Shown piece by piece: positions 33,558-45,039 of a stretch of DNA of 64,000 nucleotides. The notes under the pieces are model-generated. The model saw only the letters and a program-made list of their open reading frames with translations. It was not told the DNA's origin and made no database searches. This DNA comes from Plantago major (Eukaryota; Streptophyta; Magnoliopsida; Lamiales; Plantaginaceae), in NCBI GenBank assembly GCA_026545765.1, contig CM048839.1, positions 85,264,414 through 85,328,413 on the forward strand. The letters run 5' to 3'. How positions within the stretch are numbered: the stretch's first letter is position 1; every line of letters begins with the position of its first letter. Made by a program: the position numbers and the translations under genes.

Positions 33558-33586
33558 AAGAGTTGTAATTTTTAATTACAACTCTT
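33558..33586. repeat. Perfect 13-bp hairpin
   Basis: AAGAGTTGTAATT pairs with AATTACAACTCTT around TTT. The surrounding 33430-33590 has several AATTTTAAAATT-type mirror stretches. No gene is near it. Confidence 0.6.
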
Positions 33587-33939
33587 ATTTGCATTATAAG
33601 ACTCTTTCTAAAGGTCGAATTAGATAAAATCTCTTCAAGTGGACATAGATTTTGGATGAAACAAGTCAGAGATCGATTTGTTTTAGCTATCAAGATTGTA
33701 GAAGATAGTTGTTCATGTAAAGCCCGATAGTTGATAATTTATGATTGTCGTTTTTTTAATGGATAATACAATTAATTCAAAAGGTATATTACAACAATCC
33801 TGCAGGCCTTAGAGTACAAATCAGAATCAGCTAAAGTCTATAACCAAATTGGGGTTACGTCCCAAACATACGCAAAAGGACTTGGGGATACATTCAATAT
33901 GGAAGGAGGCAAAAAGTGGCAGTCCGGTCCCTCCAACAC

Positions 33940-35215
33940 GTTAAATCTTGCGCTTCCAAGCATGTTTAGGTGGTCAGTTGTTCAATTTTCTTCCTGGCAC
34001 ACAAACGTGAAAGTCAGAGTATCAAACACCTCCTGAAGGCTCCTGATGTCACTGGCGGTGCAGTGCTCTGCAGCAGGCACATGGGTCATGTTGATACGTG
34101 AAACAACATAGTTAGAATCAGAGTAAACAACTAAATTTTTATAAATAGAGTTCGGAAAAAGTTAAGTCCTGATCTAATGGTCCAAAATTCAGCAATGTTG
34201 TTGTCTATCACTCCTACGTAGGCCGACCGAGGCATGGATGAACTTACCTCTATTATCTTTCATGACGGCACCCGTCCCTGCAAAACCTGGGCTTCCCCTG
34301 GCCGAGCCATCAGTATTTAGACTAAAAAATCCTTCCTCGGGAGGGCTCCAAGTGCAATGGAATGAAAACTTTATTCTCTGCACCAACGGGTGCTTGAGTT
34401 TGCTAAGGTTGAATTTTTTTTTGAACTTTTGCCCATAATATTTGATTGATAGGCTTATCTATGAAGATGAAACTATTCCTACTATCCCGGATAAGCCAAA
34501 AGGTAATTAAATCCCTAAGTTGAAGATCACAATTTCAATCAGAAGAGAAGATTATGGAAGGAAGGATACCGGTGAGGTTGCAGTCATGCCTCGGGAAGAG
34601 CAGGTGACAGACAAAATGATAGTTATTGCATTCAAAAAATAAATGATGGGTCGTTTCCTCATCTTGATTGCGGAGTGGGCAGTTAGGATGGGGACTTGAT
34701 TTCAGAGCCACTGTTGGGTCGGAAGTCGTTCTTGGACAACTAACAAGTGAAACATACGAATTCTGGGAGTGTCATAAGGTTCCCAATCTATGCCTAGATA
34801 GATAGGTCCAATAGGAGGGGTTTGCAAAAGGAAATGATAAGAACTTTTGAGTGTAAAATGGCCAGAGGGACTTCAAGCCCAGTATTGAGAGTCATCCTGA
34901 GGATGAAGAAGTAGAGGAATACTTTCATCCCGAGCCTTTAGGTGAATGGGAAGAAGGCGGATTTTCTCAGGATCCCAAGAGTGGCGGATGGGGTCTATAA
35001 GGTCCTTGAGTTTGAGAAAATGGGGGGCAAGGTTGTGATCTCCAAAGAGAAGGCCCGAAACTTTCTGGTTGCCAATCTAACGGTGGTCCCAGAAATGGAT
35101 TGAGTTTCCATTTCTGGGGATCCAGGTAATAGAAGTAGTTACCTCGGGGATTTGACCATGGAGTTATTTCCAGAACCAGCTATAATGGGGTTTGGAGGCA
35201 CTATCCAAAATTTCT
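33940..35215 (-). pseudogene. LINE C-terminal remnant: zf-RVT and RNase H
   Basis: From high to low coordinates: WIPRNGNSIHFWDHRWIGNQ (post-RT region), LKSSYHFLL, then a zf-RVT-like stretch with NQDEETTHHLFFEC (about 34625-34665). RNase H follows at 34189-34386 (FFSLNTDGSARGSPGFAGTG, AVMKDNRGKFIHASVG), with the first catalytic Asp in NTDGS. Stops and frame changes separate the parts. The RNase H frame ends at 34189. Confidence 0.85.
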
Positions 35216-36250
35216 GAATTTGGAAAGTACTTGGATTTATAGGCACGAGCCCAAAGGGAGGTCACTCATTAGTGATAATATAATGATGGCCCATGAAATC
35301 CTTCACACATTGAACTCCATGAAAAGAACCAAAAAGCCTTTCGTGGCCTTTAAGATGGATGTAGCTAAAGCCTATGATAAGCTTGAGTGTCCTTTCATCC
35401 TCAAAACCTCCAGCTCTGCAACTTCCCTCATGCTTTTATCGACAAAATTATGATTTGCGTCCAGTCAGTATCGTTCCACCTAAAAGTTAACGGTAAGTGC
35501 TTTGATCCCTGGTATCCCGAATGAGGCTTACGTCAAGGGAATACTCTTTCACCTTACCTCTTCATCCTATGCCAAGAACTCTTGGCTCATATTATTGTTG
35601 AATTGGTCAATCAGGATATGCCCCATCCACCTTTCATCGGCAAAAGAAAGCGAAATCTCCAAATCCCAATCATTTGTTCACAGATGATTTTTTGATTTTC
35701 TGCCAATCCACCAAGCATGACACTAGACATCTCCAACTTTGCCTCAATAACTATGCTAAAAATTATGGACAATTTATTTGTTGGGATGAGTCTAGATCCA
35801 TTATTCGCCCAGTTCCAGCCTTGAAAGGAAACGTAGAATCACGAACCACCTGAGGGTCATCAATAAAAAGCGTACAGATAAGTGCCTAGGACTGCCCTTC
35901 ATAATGGCACACAAAAAGGCAGACATGTTTAACCATATTGTGGACCGTCTCCACAATCACCTTTAACACGTAGTACAACAAACTTTTGTCTCAAGACGGT
36001 GGAGATGTACTCATCCAGTCTGTCATCAATTATATCACGTCTTATACCATATACGCCAACATTTCCCGCTCCATCACAAGCCGAATTGATCAACTTGCTA
36101 CCCACTTTATGTGGAGCGCAACCCCGGATAAACACTCAAATTCTAAATCAGTTGGAAAAACGTTTATCGGCCCATATCTTAAGGTGGGTTGGGCCTTCGA
36201 GACCTCACCGCGTTCAATAAAGCTTTCACCCTTAGAACTGAGTGACGTTT
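35216..36250 (+). pseudogene. LINE reverse transcriptase remnant, inverted part
   Basis: RT signatures in order: KGRSLISDNIMMAHEILHTL, FVAFKMDVAKAYDKLE (first catalytic Asp in KMDVAKAYD), GLRQGNTLSPYLFILCQELL in a second frame, then CLGLPFIMAHKKADMFNHIV, LSQDGGDVLIQSVINYITSY and GGLGLRDLTAFNKAFTLRTE in a third. Several stops and frameshifts make it inactive. Confidence 0.87.
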
Positions 36251-36265
36251 ACAATTTATGATTGT

Positions 36266-37319
36266 GGTTTATGATTATGCATTCGGCGTTCCGTTATCAA
36301 CAACCAATAATATCACAAATTTCTTGCCACTTGAACTAGCTCAAGTGATAACTTTTTTTTTTTTATGTGTATTAAAAATATGAAAATGTATCCATCCGTG
36401 TATAAATCTTGTGCGTCCATGTTACAGACTTTTGGCTAAGATTTTAAGGCTCCAATGAAGTCTCTTTTGGGAACGAACAAAAATTTATAAGATTTTATTT
36501 GAGATTTGTAAAAATTCAAGATTAAATAGAATTTTAAAGGTAAACATGATTTTGCTTTTATGAATTTAATTTTTTTTCTTTTTAATGAAACATCTGTGGG
36601 AGTATATGTGAAACAAAAAAATAAAAATGAAGACTTTAGCTAGGTGAGAAAATTCCGCATTATGTTCATGCTGGTGATAACAAAGCCAAGATAATATTAT
36701 TATGCGTTGTACTAAAATTATACGGTTGTATCGAGTACGTAGATCATTCTGCAATAATTTAGAGCACTATCATTTGTCACAAGGTTGTTGTTATTACTAG
36801 GGGGTGAGCCAAGGCAATGCAATAGTGCAAAACATATGCGACTCATAAAGGACGCGTCCAGCAAGCTACACAATTGACTCCATTCCTTCAAAACAATTAA
36901 ATTAATATCGTTGTAGTCCAATGGGCTACATATCAGACATTAAAATCATCATGTACATTATTGACCGTAAGGGGAAGGGTACATTGGGTATTATACAAAA
37001 AACTACACCGACGTACGATAGTCATGGTGATGGATTGCATATTGTTCCAACATTAAAAATAATAGAACATTTATTATGATCGAATTGTTTACAATATTTT
37101 GTGATCTCAATGGGAGTACACCGGATCTACACCCATCTATTCCTTCTCGAACTAATACGCTGCTCTAAATTAAAATTTAATTATATGGGCACATATTCTA
37201 AATGCATCCTATACCGGTAGGAGGTGGGTCCATACTCAAACCAACCAAAGGATCCATGAAGGGTCCTAAACACGTCCGAGTTTGATCCATGATGCATAAC
37301 ATCGAGGAAAATTGATCTA
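36266..37319. other. Noncoding stretch, possibly Helitron interior
   Basis: AT-rich, with no supported gene. If the Helitron boundary at 31811 is right, this is its decayed interior upstream of the helicase fragment. Confidence 0.3.
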
Positions 37320-37463
37320 TGTAATTAATGTAGGGCAAAAGTTTTCAATCCTAGGATATATCCCAATGTTGAGATGAAGTTTCCACCTGGTTTCCAATCT
37401 CGGTATGTTTTGTTATGACGACAAACAAGAGTTATGGACAATCTCTCTCATGGGTTTTTCAGG
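37320..37463 (+). pseudogene. Helitron helicase fragment beside the gypsy element
   Basis: FNPRIYPNVEMKFPPGFQSR followed, after a frame change, by MTTNKSYGQSLSWVF. This resembles the helicase stretch FIPR...K.PF..RRQFP...(A)MTINKSQGQSL near the end of Helitron Rep/Helicase. The gypsy element at 37464 cuts it. A related stretch occurs again at 45250-45400, so two helicase copies or a duplication are involved. Confidence 0.6.
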
Positions 37464-39136
37464 TGATGAGTCGGTTTTACATCGTCTCATTTATTCTTTT
37501 TCACCGTCTTGTTGTAGTTCTTAAGTGTAGTCATAGTTTATTTTATTAGTGCTTTGTTACGTTTTTGTGTTTTATGTGTTTTATAGGTGTTTGGTGAAAA
37601 CACATTGAAACAAGGCTAAACCAGTGCATATTAATGCATTAAAGGAAGCATAGAAGTTCCAATACCTGAAAGGTGATTGAAAATGGAGTTGATCGGTCAA
37701 AACGGAAGTGAATTCGGAGTTCGGACGAAGATTTTAGAGCCGTTTAAGTGAAAGCGCGCGAAATTCGAACTATGAAGGAGCAGCTTTGGAAGTTTGGCCA
37801 TAACGTTTGCATATGAACTCCGATTGACCTGATCTTGGTGTCCATGCGTAGATAAGACCAAGAGCTACAACTTTGAAGAGGAACCATCTCCATATAGAGG
37901 ACCAAAAAGGGCCTGGTGAACACCATTGAAGATTGGCGTCCGCCAAACTCGTCCAGAATGAGTTGGCGGACGCCAAAGTTCACTTTGGCAGACGCCATGG
38001 ATGAATTTTGGCGTCCGCCAACTTTCTTCCATGGCGGACGCCATCTAGAAAGTTGGCGGACGCCAACTTCTTCTGTTTCTGCACAGTTTTTTTCCCGATT
38101 CCTTCCTAATTCGTTCGGACTTAGTTTTTATTCCTTTCTATTAGTTAGAAACAACATTATTATTTTTCATTATTCATTCTATTGTCAAGTATTGAACTTT
38201 TCTCTCAAGCTAGACCTAGTTTCCAAGGCATTTACCCATTTTGAGGTAATTGAACCGATTTTCACCTTGTAATCCGACGATTATCATTGATTGGGAGCGC
38301 AATCTACATACTCTTTGCATCGATTCGATTTAGGTTCTTCAATTCTACATAGGGTTTGTGACAACGAAGGGTTAATTGTATTTATCGTTCGATTCTTCAT
38401 TTCTAGTATTAGATTATGTGTGTTGATTGTTTAATTGCTTTATTGATTATGTCTTCGCATAACATGAGTAGCTAAACACCCTGATTATGGGGTGGTGACG
38501 AATTCAAGCATGCTAGTTAGGGTTTATGCGATTATATATATTCAGGTTACGATTACTATGAGCTTTTTAGATTAATTGCGTATTCTGCTATTACGTTTGA
38601 TGTGCAATCCGTCAATATCACTGTTAGATTAAGCATTTGATCTTTAGAAACCAAAACGTTTTTCGTCTTGCTTCAATCGAACAGTTAGTTGCAAACAGTA
38701 GGATTAGGATTAGCTTAATTGATTGTAGCTTAGTGAAATTGACGCCTTCACTAATGCTATTCGTTTTCTGAACCCAAGAAGTGACAACTTGAGAGTAATT
38801 GTTTTCCTGTTGATCGCATATTTCCTGCTAGCTAGCTTGTCTTCTAGTCACCAAACCATAATTCTCCTCAGTCATATCAATCTCGTTAAGTTTAAATCTG
38901 TTTTCTAGTTAGTCTGCAAAGTAGGCTACTTTCACGTAGTTAATCAATTTGCTGCCGAAGCTAAAACAACTCTTTACTGCTTTCATACTGTTATTATTAT
39001 TCGTAAACAAGTCTCAGCTTAGTTAAGTCCTTCGAGATCGACCTCGAGGTTAACTTCACTGCACTAGAAGTTTTCGTAGTGTTGAGAATTAACTCTTAGC
39101 TCTGAAACAAATACAAAACTCTAATTTGACACATCA
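37464..39136 (+). repeat. 5' LTR of the Athila/Tat-like element
   Basis: 1673 bp. At about 37930-38070 it carries a cluster of near-palindromic GGCGTCCGCC/GGCGGACGCC motifs. A 22-bp block with one motif (around 37974-37996) is missing from the 3' LTR. Otherwise the two LTRs are very similar by eye. Confidence 0.9.
37932..38072. repeat. Cluster of TTGGCGTCCGCCAA-like palindromes in the 5' LTR
   Basis: At least six copies of TTGGCGTCCGCC or GGCGGACGCCAA alternate in orientation over 140 bp. The pairs can form several alternative stems. The counterpart in the 3' LTR is at about 43651-43762 with fewer copies. Confidence 0.75.
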
Positions 39137-39142
39137 AGGTTT

Positions 39143-39160
39143 TGGCGCCGCTGCCGGGGA
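39143..39160 (+). other. PBS of the Athila/Tat-like element
   Basis: TGGCGCCGCTGCCGGGGA begins six bases after the LTR. It matches the tRNA-Asp-type PBS (TGGCGCCGTTGCCGGGGA) usual in Athila and Tat elements, with one change. Confidence 0.85.
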
Positions 39161-39251
39161 CTTAACCCCTTTGTTAAGTTTACGAATTTTAGTTATATTA
39201 TTTTTGTTTTATTCTTTTTCTAGTTTTTGTTTTTGTTTTCATTAGTCTACC

Positions 39252-40110
39252 TGTTGTTACGGACATGTGTCCAATCCGTTAGGGGCGCCATAGAGCGTGT
39301 ACTAAAGCGCATCACGGCTTAACTAGCCAATTCAGTACTGGTCCGACCTCACATGGTCCGGCCAAAGTGAATCAACCAGTATGCTAAAGTCACTACACCC
39401 TCATAGCTAGTCCGAGCTAGCTGGGAAAAGGACTTCTAAACACAGCTCGTCGATGCAGAGATGCCAAACGGACCGGACGAGAGAATCTCGGACGCCACCA
39501 TCACATCAAGACCAAACGTATAACAGAACTACTGAGATACTTCCGTGAGACTTTTGGCTCGGACATCCAGAGTTACCCAAGGGCTGATCAACCAAGCAGA
39601 CAGATCTGTCCGAGGGACCAACACGGACCCAACAGGTGGAACAGTACTCAACTAGGGAAAAGGTCCAAACTACCCTCCCAGGCCCATTGATTAGTATTGG
39701 ATTACTGTTCACTAATGGTCCATGGGCCAAAGGTAGCATTGGTGTCCAAATCTGAAACGTATACTTGGCATCTTCTTGTGAGCCACCTCATAAGCATATG
39801 ATAACTATAAATATAGTACAAGGTCCAAGACCTTAAGGTAAGCGATATCAAGGGAAGAATCCCCAAGTATTACCATAATCCCTCATAACTATTACATTGA
39901 GAGCTTCCAACTCTCTCTTGAGTAAAGTCTCTTACCGGATTGACATAGGCAATCCGGGTAACCCATTCTAACCCCCCCCCCCCCACTTAGTCCTTTCAGG
40001 TACACAAACTCGGACCAGTACTACGTCGGACCTCAAGTTGGAGGCGGGCCTTAGACTAGGTTATTTGTAATAGTTTAGTTAGTTAATGTTAGAGGTTTTA
40101 CCCCTCAACA
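39252..40110 (+). mobile_element. Nested solo LTR with CTACC duplications
   Basis: 859 bp, starting TGTTGTTACGG and ending CCCTCAACA, with exact CTACC copies at 39247-39251 and 40111-40115. TATAAATA on the plus strand (about 39805-39812) and a C run (39973-39985) match the layout of the LTR at 1-729. The solo state implies LTR-LTR recombination after insertion just downstream of the host PBS. Confidence 0.9.
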
Positions 40111-40212
40111 CTACCTCTGTGTTTCTCGTCTTGAGGGCTTGTTTTAACTATCGGGTACTTACGTTTGCGTAGTTCTGGTGTTGTGTATGTCTTGCAGCAT
40201 AGGTTCGAATAG

Positions 40213-41106
40213 ATGACCGAGTTGGAGCAGCTTTCTATGGCTACACTCTTACTTGCCCGTAAAAGTTTACCGTCCTAGTATTGTCACTCCTGCCATTGTG
40301 CATAAATTGGATATTAAGGGGCATCTTTTGGCCCTACTTCCGAAATTCTATGGGCAGAAGAATGAGGAAGTGATGGGATTTCTTATGGAGCTGGAGCACT
40401 TTATTGGGTGGCTGCCTAAAGGTGAGAATGTCACCGATAATGATCTGAAGATGAGGGTTTTTCCTATATGTTTAGCTAACAAGGCGCGACAGTGGTTGAA
40501 TGGCTTGGATAAGGGAAGCTTAACCACCTGGGTTGAAGTCTACAATGCATTTATGCAGAAGTACTACTTTATGTCTAAGACTTATTCTATCAGGTAGCAA
40601 ATCAGTACCTTTAGCCAGCTGTATGATGAGTCTCTGTATGAAGCATGGGACAGGTTCAAGAGCCTGCTAGCTCAATGTCCTCACCACATGTACCCCCAGG
40701 CTTATATGAATCATTATTTCTATGATGGGTTGAATGATAACCAGCAGTATATGATAGATGTGTCCTGCGGGGGTAATATGATGGAATTAACTGATGCTGC
40801 TCTCAAGGATAAGTTTGCTAAGTTGGCACAACCCAACCAACACCGTAACCCAGGAGAAATGTCAGGGGTCAAAGGGGAGAAGCAAACGCTGCTTTTGATG
40901 AAGAGCAGAGACCCGGCACAGGTTTGGCGCAACCAGCAGGTGGATCAGGATGGGCAGACAAATTTCGGACCTTCATGAATGAGTTAAGGGAGTTTATGCG
41001 CGAAACTAAGGCGCATCGTCAATCTACCGATGACCGTATCGGGAAGCCGGAAAAGGATAGTGAAAAGATCCAAAGAGTTCTCCAGCAGCTACTAGAGAAG
41101 AACTAA
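40213..41106 (+). pseudogene. Gag remnant of the Athila/Tat-like element
   Basis: The retrotransposon gag region is seen as VHKLDIKGHLLALLPKFYGQ, FLMELEHFIGWLPKGENVTD, LKMRVFPICLANKARQWLNG and TTWVEVYNAFMQKYYFMSKT. The frame then meets a TAG at 40597-40599 and resumes with LYDESLYEAWDRFKSLLAQC and YFYDGLNDNQQYMIDVSCGG. A further frame change near 40960 leads to a basic end (REFMRETKAHRQSTDD). The order and spacing fit Athila-type gag. Confidence 0.85.
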
Positions 41107-41228
41107 GAGAGAGAAAAGGAAAAATTCCCTGGTACTCCTGAGAGGGTAATGACTATTAAGGTGATCACAGAAACACCGGTTGAGGTATTTTTGGAAAATG
41201 AGACCCGGAGGTTTCAAAATAGATTTCT

Positions 41229-41790
41229 GTGACTTGTGGGTGTGCATCGTTGATTCGATTGCTAGTGAAGCGTGATGAAGAGGTGATAAGTCCCAGTAAT
41301 TCTGTTGAGGAGTTGATCCCGGAAAAGGATGAAGATCCAGCCATTTTCGTTGAAGAATTGGGTTCTACAAAAGAGGAAGATTTTGCAGCTATAGTGAGCA
41401 TTCCGGAAATTGGAGCAGTTGAAGTTCCTGCTAAGGAAGAAGAGTTAGCAGAAAATGTGAAGGAGCATCCTGTCAGTAAGAAGAGCTTTAGCATCGTAGT
41501 TGGGATGGGAAATTCAAAAGTCATTGCGACTTTAGATACAGGAGCTACATGTAATACAATCCTATATAGTCTGTTTAAGGGATGTGGCTTTACGGGCTTG
41601 GAAGAGATGGCTCGACTCTAAGGCGGATGGGTCACATAGAAGACCGGTTGGATTGGCAAAGGTGTGTGGTTAAAGCGAATGGTGAAATTATCACCAATTT
41701 TGTTGTTCGAAGGATGTCGGGAAGATCGGAAGGCGGGACCCGATCTGATCCTCCATGGTTGGCCATTTTTATTCGCCTCTAGAATGGATA
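41229..41790 (+). pseudogene. Protease remnant of the Athila/Tat-like element
   Basis: An acidic Glu/Val-rich linker (EELIPEKDEDPAIFVEELGS) precedes the protease motif IATLDTGATCNTILYSLFKG (about 41525-41580). After GLEEMARL a stop ends the frame; VVKANGEIITNFVVRRM continues in another. No RT domain follows: the last recognisable coding ends near 41790. Confidence 0.78.
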
Positions 41791-43171
41791 TTAGCGTATT
41801 TAGAGGCACTGCAAGGTCGGCATGGTGAAGGCATTGAATTATTTGCATAAGGATTTTATCTGCAAGGATTATTCTAGGGGGTATGTTGGACCCCTTTATA
41901 TCTATTCGCAGGTGCAAGGGCAGAGGAATTCGAGCATGGGGAAGTCTAGTACCCACCATCGCAAATGAACACCATCAGTCTTCTACACATCTTGGAAACT
42001 TTCAATCAGGGAAGCCCTCTCCTATCAACTCTCTACTTTTCTCTTTTCACTCGTTTGCTCGAGGGAGAGCACGAGTTCATGTTTGGGGAGGGGTGTTTTA
42101 AGTTTTGATTTGCTTTAGGCTTCTTGCTTGCATATTTTCGGATGTGTTTCTTTTTGTATTTCTTATTCGAGTCTGTCTGTTGAGTCTAAGTCTGTCTCCC
42201 AAGTCGAGCGTCTATTGCATGTACTAAACCTGTTTAATGCTTTTGTTTTGGCTGATCCTTGACTATTAGTAGTTTGCGTGTTTAATTTTGCTAAGTTCGT
42301 TTCTCCTGTAAATAGAAAGTCTGCTCTAGTTCTGTAGTCCAAAAAGCTTGTGAGTAAACCTTAGCCGATGATAAAATATTGTACCGGCGCCTGTGTGATT
42401 TAATTTGGGAAGTGCAAACTCCCTTGTCTGTGCCTCATCATTCTCATGAGTACTCTGTGTAAGTTAAGCATGACGAACGGTATGTTTTACATTCTTATTC
42501 GCTTATGCCAAACCCGTTCCAAGAACAGGCTTAGGGAGGAGGTTTATGTGCACTACCAGTATTGATAATGACTGTGTTCAGATTTTTCGTTCTCTCAAAA
42601 CAAAAAAAATAAAATAAAAATAAGTCTCGGAGTGTATCTATGGTACTAATTACCACCGTTAGTCGTGTTGGGCATGTTTCAGATACTACCTATATACCGG
42701 CGTGGCCCTTAAAAGCTATATGACCGTGAGGGTTGATGGGTCATATATAAGATTGCAAAAAAGTAGTATGCAAAAAATGAAAAATTGGAAAAGGAGAGAA
42801 CGATTGCCTTTTTATAAGTCTATTGCTGATTGTTATAGAGCTATGAAAATGTCCCTTCTGACTTAACTGATTGAGTACATTGCATGAGGTATTTTAGGCA
42901 TCTTTGTGACGCAAGTCACCACTTGTGAGGGACTACCGTGTTAGTCTTAAGTTCTATTTACTTTGGAAACAAACTTTTTGAACTTATGCATGTGATTATG
43001 TGATCGTCAGTGTGATATCAAAACTCTTGCATTATTCGGGCTTATTATTTGCAATCGTAGACTCGGAAGCTTGGGAGTTAGACTTTATTTTGTGTTTATG
43101 TGTTTTTATTTTTCTAGGTTTTTTAGAGAGTCTGTTGCTTGGGGACAAGCAAGGGTTCGGTTTCGGGAGTT
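41791..43171 (+). other. 3' noncoding part of the Athila/Tat-like element with PPTs
   Basis: A GTTTGGGGAGGGG tract at about 42081-42093 is PPT-like but lies 1.1 kb from the LTR. A second tract with TTGGGGACAAGCAAG (43139-43153) lies just before the 3' LTR; GGGGACAAGCAA is characteristic of plant Athila/Tat ends. No coding sequence is supported between them. Confidence 0.65.
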
Positions 43172-44832
43172 TGATGAGTCAGTTTTACATCGTCTCATTT
43201 AGTCTTTTTCACCGTCTTGTTCTAGTTCTTAAGTGTAGTCATAGTTTATTTTATTAGTGCTTTGTTACGTTTTTGTGTTTTGTGTATTTTATAGGTGTTT
43301 GGTGAAAATGCATTGAAACAAGGCTAAACCAGTGCATATTAACGCATTAATGGAAGCATAGAAGTTCCAATACCTGAAAGGTGGTTTAAAATGGAGTTGA
43401 TCGGTCGAAACGGAATTGGATTCGGAGTTCGGACGAAGATTTTAGAGCCGTTTAAGGGAAAGCGCGCGAAATTCGAATTACGATGGAGCAGCTTTGGATT
43501 TTTGCCATAACTTTTGCATATGAACTCCGATTGACCTGATCTTGGTGTCCACGTGTAGATAAGACCAAGAGTTACAACTTTGAAGAAGGAACTATCTCTA
43601 TATTCCGACGTTTAAAGGACCAAAAAGGGCCTGGTGAACGCCATTGAAGATTGGCGTCCGCCAAACTCGTCCAGAACGAGTTGGCGGACGCCATGGATGA
43701 ATTTTGGTGTCCGCCAACTTTCTTCCATGGAGGATGCCATCTAGAAAGTTGGCGGACGCCAACTTCTTCTGTTTTTGCGCAGTTTTTTTCCCGATTCTTT
43801 CCTAATTCGTTCGGACTTAGTTTTTCTTCCTTTCTATTAGTTAGAAACAACATTATTATTTTCCATTATTCATTCTATTGTCAAGTATTGAACTTTGCTC
43901 TCCAGCTAGACTTAGTTTCCAAGGCAATTACCCGTTTTGAGGTACTTGAACCGATTTTCACCTTGTAATCCGATGATTATCATTGATTGATAGCGCAATC
44001 TACATATTCATTGCATCGATTCGATTCAAGTTCTTCAATTCTACCTAGGGTTTGTGACAACAAAGGGTTAATTGTATCAATCGTTCGATTCTTCGTTTCT
44101 AGTATTAGATTATGTGTGTTGATTGTTTAATTGCTTTATTGATTATGTCTTCGCATAACATGAGTAGCTAAACACCCTGATTATGGGGTGGTGACGAATT
44201 CAAGCATGCTAGTTAGGGTTTATGCGATTATATATATTCAGGTTACGATTACTATGACCTTTTTAGATTAATTGTGTATTCTGCTATTACGTTTGATGTG
44301 CAATCCGTCAATATCACTATTAGATTAAGCATTTGATCTTTAGAAACCAAAACGTTTTTCGTCTTGCTTCAATCTAACAGTTAGTTGCAAACAGTAATAG
44401 TAGGATTAGCTTAATTGATTGTAGCTTAGTGAAATTGACGCCTTCACTAATGCTATTCGTTTTCTGAACCCAAGTAGTGACAACTTGAGAGTAATCGTTT
44501 TCCTGTTGATCGCATATTTCCTTCTAGCTAGCTTGTCTTCTAGTCACCACACCATAATTCTCCTAATTCATATCAATCTCGTTAAGTTTAAATCTGTTTT
44601 CTAGTTAGTCTGCAAAGTAGTCTACTTTCACGTAGTTAATCAATCTGTTGCCGAAGCAAAAACAACTCTTTACTGCTTTCATACTGTTATTATTATTCGT
44701 TAACAAGACTCAGATTAGTTAAGTCTTTCGAGACCGACCTTGAGGTTAACTTCACTGCACTACAAGTTTTCGTAGTGTTGAGAATTAACTCTTAGCTGTT
44801 AAACAAATTCAAAACTCTGATTTGACACATCA
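43172..44832 (+). repeat. 3' LTR of the Athila/Tat-like element
   Basis: 1661 bp, TGATGAGTC...TTGACACATCA, directly followed by the TCAGG duplication. It has fewer GGCGGACGCC motifs than the 5' LTR, and one copy is mutated (GGAGGATGCCA). Confidence 0.9.
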
Positions 44833-45039
44833 TCAGGCACAACAATATTTTAACCATCCAGAAGAATCTAAAGCTTTATGGGTTCTACTGAGCTCGTGTT
44901 ATGATTGTTGCATCGAAGATGCTCGGTTTTACTCTTTTGGATTTTTTTTCATCTTATTTGCATTATGTGTCCACCTTGAAACACCAAAATTTTGCTTTTT
45001 TACCCTCGAGTATCCACTAACCATGGACTAGAATGGTCT

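Larger units (their letters stand above)
33749..36252 (-). mobile_element. LINE insertion with inverted 5' part (twin priming)
   Basis: Perfect 13-bp copies of AATTTATGATTGT lie at 33736-33748 and 36253-36265. Beside the left copy is a T7 run (33751-33757), the poly(A) tail of a minus-strand LINE. The tail-side part (about 33758-35215) is minus and encodes the C-terminal LINE regions. The far part (about 35216-36250) is on the plus strand and encodes RT. The junction joins the upstream edge of the RT part to the upstream edge of the C-terminal part, as twin priming predicts. The enclosing duplication shows one insertion event. It is plant L1-type and heavily mutated. Confidence 0.87.
37464..44832 (+). 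mobile_element. Non-autonomous Athila/Tat-like Ty3/gypsy element
   Basis: The element is 7369 bp with LTRs of 1673 and 1661 bp (TGATGAGTC...TTGACACATCA), exact TCAGG duplications at 37459-37463 and 44833-44837, a tRNA-Asp-type PBS and a purine tract before the 3' LTR. The interior holds gag and protease remnants but no RT, RNase H or integrase. After removing the nested LTR only about 3.2 kb of interior remains. It may be a deletion derivative, or a gag-only element of the TR-GAG kind that relied on a partner. Confidence 0.9.

Noticed and set aside
37744-38272. ORFs on both strands in the gypsy LTR
   Set aside because: They exist because the GGCGTCCGCC repeats lack stops; they lie in an LTR and carry no known motif.
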